NCBI GenBank assembly: GCA_023263235.1
Contig: JALQXE010000167.1
Location: forward strand, 1-11,084
From: Sediminibacterium sp.
Lineage (GTDB): Bacteria > Bacteroidota > Bacteroidia > Chitinophagales > Chitinophagaceae
Reading direction: 5' to 3'
Length of the DNA stretch: 11,084 bases
Positions 1-6,852 of the stretch are shown here, one piece after another (the first letter of the stretch is position 1; every line of letters starts with the position of its first letter). A program made the translations under genes and the position numbers. The notes below the pieces were generated by a model. It had not been told where the DNA came from. It did not search any database and worked only from the letters and a program-made list of their open reading frames with translations.

Positions 1-438
1 ATCCATGGTAAAAGAAGTACGATCCCAATCTAAACTACAGCCCATCTTTCTTAACTGCTGTAAAATGATGCCTCCGTATTTTTCTTTCCACTCCCAAGCA
101 TAGGTTAAAAATTCTTCTCTAGATAAAGATGATTTTGCAATCCCTCTTTCTCTTAACATGGCAACCACTTTTGCCTCGGTTGCGATAGAAGCATGGTCGG
201 TTCCTGGCACCCAACAAGGATTCATTCCCTGCATGCGAGCGCGACGCACTAGTATATCCTGAATGGTATTGTTCAAGCAATGACCCATGTGCAAAACCCC
301 CGTTACATTAGGTGGAGGAATGACCACCGTATAAGCCGGTTTGTTATTGGGCTCACTATGGAAATAACCTTGGTCTATCCAATGCTGATACCATTTGGTT
401 TCTACTTCACCGGGGATGTAATTTTTGCTCAGTTCCAT
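1..438 (-). CDS. valS: Valine--tRNA ligase, N-terminal part (cut by window edge)
   Basis: The first 146 residues of a class I aminoacyl-tRNA synthetase are read from an ATG at 436-438; the frame is open to the left edge. The enzyme charges tRNA-Val with valine using ATP in the cytoplasm. The family signature is clear: [13 protein letters not shown] at residues 41-53 contains the HIGH-type ATP-binding motif (here HMGH), followed by [13 protein letters not shown] at about 76-88, as in ValS rather than IleS or LeuS. The N-terminus ([18 protein letters not shown]) has the usual position for the family, so the start is secure. The KMSKS loop, the editing-domain core and the coiled-coil C-terminus lie outside the window. 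It is transcribed away from the exonuclease gene; a TAnnTTTG box lies about 28 bases upstream of the ATG. Confidence 0.96.
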   Translation of the reverse strand, partial: MELSKNYIPGEVETKWYQHWIDQGYFHSEPNNKPAYTVVIPPPNVTGVLHMGHCLNNTIQDILVRRARMQGMNPCWVPGTDHASIATEAKVVAMLRERGIAKSSLSREEFLTYAWEWKEKYGGIILQQLRKMGCSLDWDRTSFTMD

Positions 439-466
439 GCTTTCTTTCTTTACCTAAATTGAGCCA

Positions 467-474
467 CAAAAATA
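467..474 (-). promoter_or_regulatory. Putative -7 promoter box for valS
   Basis: On the minus strand this reads TATTTTTG, an exact match to the Bacteroidota -7 consensus TAnnTTTG. It ends 28 bases before the valS ATG, so the leader would be about 20-25 nt. A TTTG that could serve as the -33 box sits 25 bases upstream, slightly further than usual. The match is seen; promoter activity is inferred. Confidence 0.4.
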
Positions 475-524
475 AGGAAAAGCCACAAGCTTATTTTGAC
501 AAAAATGTCCGAACTTGGCCCCCA

Positions 525-1097
525 ATGGAATTTGCTGTAGTAGATATTGAAACCACTGGCGGGTTGCCCCAATCACATGGGATCACCGAGATAGCTATTG
601 TTATTCACAATGGGGTGGAAGTGACAGGTAAATACGTCACCCTCATTAATCCAAAGCAAAAAATACCCCCGTTTATTGTAAATATGACTGGTATAAGTGA
701 CGAAATGGTGTCCACCGCTCCCTTGTTTGAGGAAGTAGCTCCCCAAATATTTAATTTATTACAAGGACGCGTATTTGTAGCCCATAATGTGAGTTTCGAT
801 TATGGCTTTGTACATTATTTACTCAACCATCACGGATATGCATGGTCTGCACCTAAACTTTGCACCATTCGATTAAGTAAGAAAGTGTTTCCAGGATTAT
901 TAAAATATGGCTTGGGTTCTTTAACACGTGATTTAGGAATCCGCATTGAAGGTCGCCACCGAGCTTGGGGTGATGCAGAAGCAACTGCCAAAGTGCTTAC
1001 CATGGCGATTGAAAAAGAGGGGATGGATCCTATTCATCATATCTTGAAAAAGAAAGAGCCTCGCAAAAAAATAACGCCGCCTAATACTCCGCTGTAA
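525..1097 (+). CDS. DnaQ-like 3'-5' exonuclease (DEDDh family), stand-alone
   Basis: A 190-residue protein of the RNase T / DnaQ exonuclease superfamily, expected to remove nucleotides from DNA or RNA 3' ends using two metal ions. All catalytic residues are visible: D7 and E9 in VDIETTGG (ExoI), D92 in HNVSFD (ExoII, 87-92), and H145 and D150 in HRAWGD (ExoIII), which makes it the DEDDh subtype. The tail after about residue 165 is short and basic (KKKEPRKK). Many Bacteroidota relatives fuse this domain to a UvrC-like GIY-YIG nuclease, and that domain is absent here. I prefer the ATG at 525, just before the first conserved beta strand; a TTG at 459 would add 22 unconserved residues. The last 17 bases overlap the 3' end of purB on the other strand. 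Its exact role (proofreading subunit, repair or RNA trimming) cannot be told from sequence. Confidence 0.88.
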   Translation: MEFAVVDIETTGGLPQSHGITEIAIVIHNGVEVTGKYVTLINPKQKIPPFIVNMTGISDEMVSTAPLFEEVAPQIFNLLQGRVFVAHNVSFDYGFVHYLLNHHGYAWSAPKLCTIRLSKKVFPGLLKYGLGSLTRDLGIRIEGRHRAWGDAEATAKVLTMAIEKEGMDPIHHILKKKEPRKKITPPNTPL

Positions 1098-2421
1098 TAC
1101 CCGTATAATTTTGCGGGGTAATTTGTTTTAATTCTTTTTTCAAAGCAGCAGTAACTTTCAATCCATCAATAAATTTATGCATGGATTTTTTATCTATCTT
1201 ATTGTTGCCTCTTGTTAAATCTTTCAAAGCCTCGTAAGGATTTGGATATTTTTCACGACGTAAAATAGTTTGAATGGCTTCCGCCACCACCGCCCAGTTA
1301 TTTTCCAAGTCGGCTTGTATTTTATCCTCGTTTAAAATTAATTTACCCAATCCTTTTTCTAAGGAATTAATTGCAATCGCAATATGCCCCACTGGCACAC
1401 CTATATTTCTCAATACGGTAGAGTCTGTTAAGTCTCTTTGTAAGCGGCTTATAGGTAATTTGGCAGCTAAATGCTCTAATAAAGCATTGGCAATGCCTAA
1501 GTTGCCTTCGGCATTTTCAAAATCAATTGGATTTACTTTATGAGGCATCGCACTAGAACCAACTTCGCCTTTTTTAGTTTGTTGCTTAAAGTAATCCATA
1601 GAAATATAGGTCCAAATATCGCGTGACAAATCAATAAGTATATTATTGATTCTTTTTAGATTGTCGCAATGCGCGGCAAAGTTATCGTAGTGCTCAATTT
1701 GCGTGGTAAACTGCATTCTTTGTAAACCCAAAATATCTTCCACGAATTCATTACCTAAGGAAACCCAGTTCTTTTTTGGGTATGCGATATGGTGTGCATT
1801 AAAATTTCCGGTAGCACCACCAAATTTTGCAGCATAAGGGATGGCAGCAAATAATTCAATTTGATTATGTAAGCGCTCAACAAATACCATTACTTCCTTT
1901 CCTAAAGTTGTAGGTGAAGCGGGTTGCCCATGGGTGCGTGCTAATAATGGTACTTTTTTCCATTGCTTAGCAAATTGATATAATCGGTTTTGCAAATTGA
2001 TTAAAGCTGGTAATGTGTTATTTTCCATAGCGTCCTTCCAACTTAATGGAATCGCAGTATTGTTTATATCCTGAGAAGTTAAACCAAAATGAATCCATTC
2101 TTTTAACTCGCTCGCTTTATTGGCGTCTAAAATTTCCTTTAAAAAATATTCAACTGCTTTTACATCATGATTGGTAGTAGCTTCAATGGTTTTAATTTTT
2201 TTCGCATCTTCCTCTGAAAAATGATCAACTACAGCCAATAATGCTTTTCTTAAAGTTGGGGTTACTTTAAAAAATTGCTTGTCCGCTAAAAACAAAAAAT
2301 AGTGGACTTCCACCAGCACCCTGTATTTAATTAAGCCAAATTCTGAAAAATAGGCACTTAATTGGGTCGTTTGTTTGTGGTATCGACCGTCGATTGGGGA
2401 GATAGCGCTAAGTTGTGACAT
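1081..2421 (-). CDS. purB: Adenylosuccinate lyase
   Basis: A 446-residue member of the fumarase/aspartase superfamily. It acts twice in purine synthesis, converting SAICAR to AICAR and adenylosuccinate to AMP, with release of fumarate each time. It resembles the E. coli-type PurB (about 456 aa). The N-terminus has SAISPIDGRY; TTNHDVKAVEYFLKE follows at about 82-96; the ARTHGQPASPTTLGKE block (161-176) carries the proposed general-acid histidine H164; and the superfamily signature GSSAMPHKVNPIDFENAEGN (288-307) carries the catalytic serine of the mobile loop (S289 or S290). I chose the ATG at 2419-2421 because the protein then begins like its family. The frame stays open 52 codons further upstream, but that stretch runs through the promoter region and into mqnA and is not conserved. 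It ends inside the 3' end of the exonuclease gene and diverges from mqnA. Confidence 0.96.
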   Translation of the reverse strand: MSQLSAISPIDGRYHKQTTQLSAYFSEFGLIKYRVLVEVHYFLFLADKQFFKVTPTLRKALLAVVDHFSEEDAKKIKTIEATTNHDVKAVEYFLKEILDANKASELKEWIHFGLTSQDINNTAIPLSWKDAMENNTLPALINLQNRLYQFAKQWKKVPLLARTHGQPASPTTLGKEVMVFVERLHNQIELFAAIPYAAKFGGATGNFNAHHIAYPKKNWVSLGNEFVEDILGLQRMQFTTQIEHYDNFAAHCDNLKRINNILIDLSRDIWTYISMDYFKQQTKKGEVGSSAMPHKVNPIDFENAEGNLGIANALLEHLAAKLPISRLQRDLTDSTVLRNIGVPVGHIAIAINSLEKGLGKLILNEDKIQADLENNWAVVAEAIQTILRREKYPNPYEALKDLTRGNNKIDKKSMHKFIDGLKVTAALKKELKQITPQNYTGITAEY

Positions 2422-2450
2422 ATTGATTGCTTTAAACAATTGGTTTTTGA

Positions 2451-2468
2451 TATCTTTGCGCAAAGTTA
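2451..2468. promoter_or_regulatory. Back-to-back divergent -7 boxes of purB and mqnA in a palindrome
   Basis: The sequence TATCTTTGCGCAAAGTTA contains TATCTTTG (2451-2458) on the plus strand and TAACTTTG (2468-2461) on the minus strand. Both are exact matches to the Bacteroidota -7 consensus TAnnTTTG. The two boxes are 2 bases apart and form an 18-bp inverted repeat with one mismatched pair; the core CTTTGCGCAAAG (2454-2465) is a perfect palindrome. The plus-strand box could drive mqnA with a leader of roughly 10 nt, helped by an ATTG at 2426-2429 at -33 spacing (21 bases). The minus-strand box could drive purB with a leader of about 35 nt. The motifs are seen; promoter function and mutual exclusion between the two are inferred. 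Confidence 0.6.
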
Positions 2469-2474
2469 ATTCAA

Positions 2475-3215
2475 TTGGAGAGAAAGTGGCGCATTGGGGC
2501 GGTAAGTTATTTAAACACCCGTCCATTATTATTGGGTTTAGAGCAGTCTGGCTTAATGGCCGAGATTGAATTGGCAAAGGACTACCCAGCTAAAATCGCA
2601 CAGGATTTATTAAATGGCACCATTGATATGGGCCTTGTTCCGGTAGCCATTATTCCTTTGTTAAAGGAGGCACATTTGGTTTCTAATTATTGTATTGGGT
2701 CCAAGGGGGATGTGGCCAGTGTTTGTATTTTTAGCCAGGTACCCATGGACCAAATAGAAAAGGTTTACCTAGATTATCAAAGTAGAACTTCGGTGCAGTT
2801 GGCGCGAATATTATTGCAACAGTTTTGGAAAAAAGAAGTTGAATTTATTAAAGCAGAAGAAGGATATATACAAAATATAAAAGGGAATACTGCGGGTGTA
2901 ATAATTGGTGATCGTGCGTTAGTTGCACGAGCCCATTTTTCATACATTTATGATTTAGCAGGTGCCTGGGTGCAGCATACTGGTAAGCCATTTGTTTTTG
3001 CAACATGGATTGCCAATAAACCTATTCATCCCGCATTTATGGAAGCTTTTGACAAAGCCAATGCTTTTGGTTTAGCGAATTTACAAGAGGTGATTGCTGC
3101 GATACCAGCTTCGGAGCAAGTATATGATTTACATACTTATTATACTCAAAATATAAGTTATGCATTTACAGGTGAAATGAAAGCGGGTATGAACTTGTTT
3201 TTAGAATCGCTTTAA
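2475..3215 (+). CDS. mqnA: Chorismate dehydratase (futalosine-pathway menaquinone biosynthesis)
   Basis: A 246-residue MqnA/MqnD-family protein with a periplasmic-binding-protein-like fold. MqnA dehydrates chorismate to 3-[(1-carboxyvinyl)oxy]benzoate, the first committed step of the futalosine route to menaquinone. Recognisable blocks are IGAVSYLNTRPL (7-18), LLNGTIDMGLVPVA (45-58), GSKGDVASV (76-84), LDYQSRTSV (99-107), GDRAL (145-149) and DLAGAWVQHTGKPFVFATW (160-178). The last block and the SYLNTRPL start point to MqnA rather than MqnD. The only start that fits the family N-terminus is TTG at 2475; no in-frame ATG or GTG lies near. With the -7 box at 2451-2458 the mRNA would be almost leaderless. 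The last five codons (LESL and stop) overlap antiparallel with the last five codons of the flippase gene. No other mqn gene is in the window. Confidence 0.94.
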   Translation: MERKWRIGAVSYLNTRPLLLGLEQSGLMAEIELAKDYPAKIAQDLLNGTIDMGLVPVAIIPLLKEAHLVSNYCIGSKGDVASVCIFSQVPMDQIEKVYLDYQSRTSVQLARILLQQFWKKEVEFIKAEEGYIQNIKGNTAGVIIGDRALVARAHFSYIYDLAGAWVQHTGKPFVFATWIANKPIHPAFMEAFDKANAFGLANLQEVIAAIPASEQVYDLHTYYTQNISYAFTGEMKAGMNLFLESL

Positions 3216-4721
3216 AATCTTGATATTTTTCTTTTCCAAGAAATCAAAAAACATATTGGTAAGTTCCGGAGCCGGTTTAATAAAATAAACCATGCCGTAA
3301 AAAACAATTATAAATACAATACTTCGCAATATGCCATCAAAAATAAAATTTTCCAAATGAGGCGTAAGGCTTAATACAAATACAACAATGCAAAATGAAA
3401 TCAACAACAAGAGGTGTTTAAATTGATATGGTTGAAACTTAAATTTGTAGTACAGAAATAAAAAGCGAATTAGATTAAATACAAAAAGGGTGCCTAAATT
3501 AGAAATGGCGAGCCCCGTTAGTCCAAAGTGTTTAATAAGGATAAAATTTAAAGGGATTGCAGTGGTAATAAATACAAGGTTTGAAATAAAATCAAACTTC
3601 CAATAGTTAGAAGTGCCAATAATGGCGCCATTCATACCCGTACTCATATCAATTAATTTCCCCAATCCAAGAATTAGAAACAAATTAAACAAAGGCGAAA
3701 AGTTAGAGGCGTTTTTATGGCTTACCCAGTTCATGAATTCAATTAAGCTTGACATGTTTAATAGGATGAGTCCGTATAAAAAGCATGCTATAAGCATAAG
3801 GTTTGAAACACTTTTAGTATATATGTCATTAATGTTTTTTAAGTTTTTCACCCTCCATGATTCAGATAAAATGGGCACACTAATGGATAGAATACTGCGT
3901 TGAGGTATTTCTATGATGGTGGCCAAGTAAACAGCTATGGTGAAAATACCAGCGTCACTTAATCCTTTGAGTCCAACAATTAAGAAAGTGTCATTTGTTT
4001 TTGCAAGAATATTAAAAAATTGACCAGCAAAAAGAAACAATGAAAAATTAATCATCCTTCCTTTTAATCTTTTTGTCACGGAGCTAATAGCAACTAAATT
4101 AAATCTCCATTCACCGGATTTAACCAAACTAATACCTAAAATAATTACTGGCAATAAATAGGTGAAGCTAAAAAGAAGGATAAAGATTTTAAAATTAACA
4201 ATGCCCAACCCATATAACAAAATCAATGCACTATTTAATATTCTAACCAAGGTTTCTTTAATGAAATTTGTAACCACTGTTTTTTTGATGGTCCAAGAAA
4301 ATGCCTCCATCCAAGTAAATACTATGAATAGTAAAGTAAATGGGTAAATCACATTAAAATGCTCGACCAATGAAGGGGACTTACCTAATTTTCTTATAAT
4401 AAATTCTTTATTATAAAATCCTACCAATATTAGTAAAGAGAATCCAATAATACCAATAACAAATGTAATTATTGGGAGATCATTTTTTTTATCTGATAAA
4501 TAATTTTGGTAATAGGGCCCAAACTTGTTAATTATGGGTACGGTTCCAAAAGTACATAAGGCTGCAAGTGTTAAGCCAGTATCTAAAATAGCCCTTGTTA
4601 ATCCAATTTGCTCTGTATTTAAAAAATAAGGGAATAGTACAAGCATGTTAAAGGCACCAATGATAAATCCTAAAAAGATATATACACTCGATTTGGAGCC
4701 TTGTTTTTGAATTATTCCCAT
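3201..4721 (-). CDS. Wzx-like oligosaccharide flippase (MOP/MATE superfamily)
   Basis: A 506-residue, very hydrophobic protein with about 12-14 predicted membrane segments judged by eye (for example near residues 13-33, 44-64, 83-103, 160-177, 179-198, 305-323, 380-398, 402-424, 436-452 and 464-481). Its length and layout fit the polysaccharide-transport branch of the MOP exporter superfamily (Wzx/RfbX-like). These proteins flip undecaprenyl-linked oligosaccharides from the cytoplasmic to the periplasmic side of the inner membrane. Supporting hints are the N-terminal FGTVPIINKFGPYY region and the GMNGAIIGTSNYWKFD loop (362-377) before the C-terminal half. Substrate cannot be read from sequence, but the surrounding glycosyltransferases make a glycan lipid likely. 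The ATG at 4719-4721 precedes a short polar stretch and the first membrane segment, as is usual. It overlaps the mqnA 3' end by 15 bases and diverges from the DUF268 gene. Confidence 0.87.
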   Translation of the reverse strand: MGIIQKQGSKSSVYIFLGFIIGAFNMLVLFPYFLNTEQIGLTRAILDTGLTLAALCTFGTVPIINKFGPYYQNYLSDKKNDLPIITFVIGIIGFSLLILVGFYNKEFIIRKLGKSPSLVEHFNVIYPFTLLFIVFTWMEAFSWTIKKTVVTNFIKETLVRILNSALILLYGLGIVNFKIFILLFSFTYLLPVIILGISLVKSGEWRFNLVAISSVTKRLKGRMINFSLFLFAGQFFNILAKTNDTFLIVGLKGLSDAGIFTIAVYLATIIEIPQRSILSISVPILSESWRVKNLKNINDIYTKSVSNLMLIACFLYGLILLNMSSLIEFMNWVSHKNASNFSPLFNLFLILGLGKLIDMSTGMNGAIIGTSNYWKFDFISNLVFITTAIPLNFILIKHFGLTGLAISNLGTLFVFNLIRFLFLYYKFKFQPYQFKHLLLLISFCIVVFVLSLTPHLENFIFDGILRSIVFIIVFYGMVYFIKPAPELTNMFFDFLEKKNIKILKRF

Positions 4722-4764
4722 TTGATTTTATTATCCGTCTAAAATTATTGAAAATTTTTTATAT

Positions 4765-4772
4765 CAAAGGTT
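4765..4772 (-). promoter_or_regulatory. Weak candidate -7 box for the flippase gene
   Basis: The minus strand reads AACCTTTG, one base off TAnnTTTG. It lies about 43 bases before the flippase ATG and has a TTGG (4795-4792) 19 bases upstream at plausible -33 spacing. In such AT-rich DNA a one-mismatch hit is weak evidence. Confidence 0.28.
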
Positions 4773-4802
4773 GTTTAAAGTAGTATTCAGTCCAATTTTA
4801 GT

Positions 4803-4812
4803 TATTTTCGTA
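4803..4812 (+). promoter_or_regulatory. Candidate -7 region upstream of the DUF268 gene (TAnnTTCGTA)
   Basis: TATTTTCGTA differs from TAnnTTTG by one base (TTCG for TTTG) and lies 15 bases before the ATG at 4828. The same TAnnTTCGTA string precedes the fucosyltransferase gene (8645-8654), the other plus-strand gene of the glycan region. No convincing -33 box was seen here. Confidence 0.25.
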
Positions 4813-4827
4813 AGATAATTGAATGCT

Positions 4828-5607
4828 ATGTTAAGGAGAATAGAGGAAATTTTGCAAAGTATTGGGTTGGATTTAGTAAAAGTGCTTAAAAACTTAACTG
4901 ATCTGCCTTTTTATTTTCGCAAATATAAAACCTTAAAAGCGCATAAAGGAAATGACAATTTGTTCCCTTTTGGTAAATGGTATCCAAAACTTAGGGAGTG
5001 GAAAGAACAAGGGGGCGTAGCAAATGGGCATTATTTTCATCAGGATTTATTTGTTGCTCAGCAAATTTGTAAGCATAATCCCAAAAGACATATTGATATT
5101 GGTTCGTTAGTAGATGGTTTTGTAGCGCATGTGGCTGCTTTTAGAGAGATAGAAGTATGGGATATTCGTGCAATTGATTCAAAAGTGCATAATATGCGTT
5201 TTTATCAGGCCGATTTAATGCAGCTTCCCAATGAGTTAATATCATCCACTGATTCAATTAGTTCATTGCATGCTATTGAACATTTTGGATTGGGACGTTA
5301 CGGCGATCCAATAGATTACTTTGGGTATAAAAAAGCTATTGAAAACATTCATGCAATACTACAACATGGAGGCAGATTCTATTTCTCCGTACCTATTGGC
5401 CCCCAAAGAATTGAATACAATGCACACCGTGTATTTTCTTTGAGCTATTTGTTTGAGTATCTCTCTACTTATTTTAAAATTGAACATTTATCAATAGTAG
5501 ATGATAATGGAGATTTTCATAGACAGGTGACCATTACGGAAGAAGGAATTGCCAATAATTATGGTTGCCACTATGGTTGCGGCATTTTTGAATTAATTAA
5601 GAAGTAA
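4828..5607 (+). CDS. DUF268-family protein, probable SAM-dependent methyltransferase
   Basis: A 259-residue soluble protein that I place in the DUF268 family from the block SLHAIEHFGLGRYGDPID (146-163) and the IDIGSLVDGFVAHVAAF region (89-105). The order is that of a Rossmann-type methyltransferase: a glycine-containing motif I position (DIGSLVDG, 90-97, lacking the usual GxGxG), an acidic strand end (VWDIR, 110-114), an ADL segment (128-130), the HAIEHFG post-motif (148-154), and a GGRFYFSVPIG strand (181-191) followed by YNAHRVFS. No signal peptide or membrane segment is seen. I chose ATG 4828 over TTG 4819. DUF268 has no settled biochemical function to my knowledge. Position among glycosyltransferases suggests methylation or other modification of a sugar, but that is inference. 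It is a lone plus-strand gene, divergent from the flippase and convergent with the GT4 gene 51 bases away. Confidence 0.85.
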   Translation: MLRRIEEILQSIGLDLVKVLKNLTDLPFYFRKYKTLKAHKGNDNLFPFGKWYPKLREWKEQGGVANGHYFHQDLFVAQQICKHNPKRHIDIGSLVDGFVAHVAAFREIEVWDIRAIDSKVHNMRFYQADLMQLPNELISSTDSISSLHAIEHFGLGRYGDPIDYFGYKKAIENIHAILQHGGRFYFSVPIGPQRIEYNAHRVFSLSYLFEYLSTYFKIEHLSIVDDNGDFHRQVTITEEGIANNYGCHYGCGIFELIKK

Positions 5608-5625
5608 GTAATCATTCATTAATTG

Positions 5626-5641
5626 GTTATTACGGAATAAC
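5626..5641. terminator. Small hairpin between convergent DUF268 and GT4 genes
   Basis: GTTATT-ACGG-AATAAC is a perfect 6-bp stem with a 4-base loop, inside the 51-bp gap between two converging stop codons. It could end transcription from both sides. The stem is AT-rich and has no T-run on either side, so the call is weak. Confidence 0.25.
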
Positions 5642-5658
5642 ATGCATGTAAGACTATG

Positions 5659-6852
5659 TTAAATCCCGAGTAATTGCTGGTAGTTAACATTAAAATGTGC
5701 CAAGCTATATTTTTCCGAAACCAATGTCCTTGCATTGTTGCTGATTAATTCAAGTTGCATAGTTGGTAATTGACTTATTCGCACTAAGTTGTCAAATGTT
5801 TCTTGAATTACCGATAAATTATTGTTTTGAACCAGGAAGCCATTTTCGTTATTTATGACTAATGGAAGGTCGCCAACCTCTGTAACGATGGGTATACATC
5901 CGTTTTGCATGGCCTCGAGTATTACCAAAGGCATACCTTCGGTGGAAGATAATAAGATGATAAAATGAGCTGCTAGGTATTTGGCATTTAATATTTCCTT
6001 GTCATTAATCATGCCTGCTAATGTTACATAGTTGCTTGCATCTGCGGGGATATATTCCGCTACATCGCCAATAATTTCAAACTCAAAGGGAAGTTTGTTT
6101 TCTTTTGCTTTTTTGGCTACACTAATAATTTCGGAAATGCGTTTTTCCTCACTTCCTCTGCCCACATATATCACTTTAAATGGCTTAGCCCAACTTTTGG
6201 TGATTGAATTTTCTTTCTTGCCACCAATCAATTCTACTGCATTTGGAATATAAACAATACGTTCCTGTAAACTGCTTGGCGCTTGTATGCTTTTATATTG
6301 TGCAATATGTTCTTGAATTTTATTTTCACTAATCATTATAGTTTTTGTGTAATAATTGGCAAAGGGTATGCGAATCCATGAAAAACTATTAAAAGAATGA
6401 ATGAGTTCAAATTGAATTAATGATTTGCTAATCCATGGTGAAATTTTGTATCCAAAATTTGATTGACCATTCAATAGGGTTGCCTGATCTTTATTAATAC
6501 GCGCTGCATAATATCCACGTGCTATTAAATTAAGAGGGAGTCTTATGATATTGTTATTTGTAAAAGTACTTGCAATTTCAATGTCAATGCCAATTGCTTT
6601 AAATGCATTAAAAAATCCTTCGTTATTTGAAATACGAGTAAATACAATTACTACTTTTTTCCCTTTAGCGAGTTGGGCTATTTGTAAATGAATTTTTTCG
6701 GCACCTCCTAAATGGAAAAAAGGAAAGAAAAAATAAAAATCATATTGATTTTTTTGCCCCTTAACTAAATGCGCAATTTTACCCAATACTATAAAAGGGA
6801 AAATAAAAATGTTTTCCAGTTTTCGCTTTAATATATATAGACTGTAATTCAT
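5659..6852 (-). CDS. GT4-family glycosyltransferase
   Basis: A 397-residue retaining glycosyltransferase of the GT-B fold, family GT4, expected to transfer a sugar from a nucleotide donor to a glycan lipid at the cytoplasmic face of the inner membrane. The N-domain carries HLGGAEK (47-53), the typical early GT4 loop. The C-domain starts near IYVGRGSEEKR (228-238), continues through FEIIGD (258-263), and has the donor-binding EX7E motif as E305 and E313 in STEGMPLVILEAMQNG. A hydrophobic, lysine-rich N-terminus (about 1-31) may help attach it to the membrane. Donor sugar and linkage cannot be assigned. It is the last gene of a three-gene operon: its ATG (6850-6852) follows the TAA of the GT2 gene with no bases between, which implies translational coupling. 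It converges on the DUF268 gene. Confidence 0.9.
   Translation of the reverse strand: MNYSLYILKRKLENIFIFPFIVLGKIAHLVKGQKNQYDFYFFFPFFHLGGAEKIHLQIAQLAKGKKVVIVFTRISNNEGFFNAFKAIGIDIEIASTFTNNNIIRLPLNLIARGYYAARINKDQATLLNGQSNFGYKISPWISKSLIQFELIHSFNSFSWIRIPFANYYTKTIMISENKIQEHIAQYKSIQAPSSLQERIVYIPNAVELIGGKKENSITKSWAKPFKVIYVGRGSEEKRISEIISVAKKAKENKLPFEFEIIGDVAEYIPADASNYVTLAGMINDKEILNAKYLAAHFIILLSSTEGMPLVILEAMQNGCIPIVTEVGDLPLVINNENGFLVQNNNLSVIQETFDNLVRISQLPTMQLELISNNARTLVSEKYSLAHFNVNYQQLLGI

Noticed and set aside
280..462. 60-codon plus-strand reading frame
   Set aside because: It lies antisense to the well-supported valS start and has no family features.
462..488. 8-bp direct repeat AGCCACAA at 462-469 and 481-488
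   Set aside because: Only two copies 19 bases apart. It could be an operator, but nothing else supports it.
459..524. TTG-started 22-residue extension of the exonuclease
   Set aside because: It overlaps the valS promoter box, has no conserved residues, and the ATG at 525 sits right before the first catalytic strand.
2422..2577. 52-codon N-terminal extension of purB
   Set aside because: It crosses the promoter palindrome and the start of mqnA, and PurB proteins begin at the MSQLSAISPIDGRY position.
3613..3903. 96-codon plus-strand reading frame inside the flippase gene
   Set aside because: It is an antisense shadow of a clear membrane-protein gene; the translated sequence has no recognisable motif.
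4741..4760. AT-only hairpin followed by a T-run, like an intrinsic terminator
   Set aside because: The stem is only A-T pairs and no plus-strand gene ends upstream; it is probably chance in AT-rich DNA.
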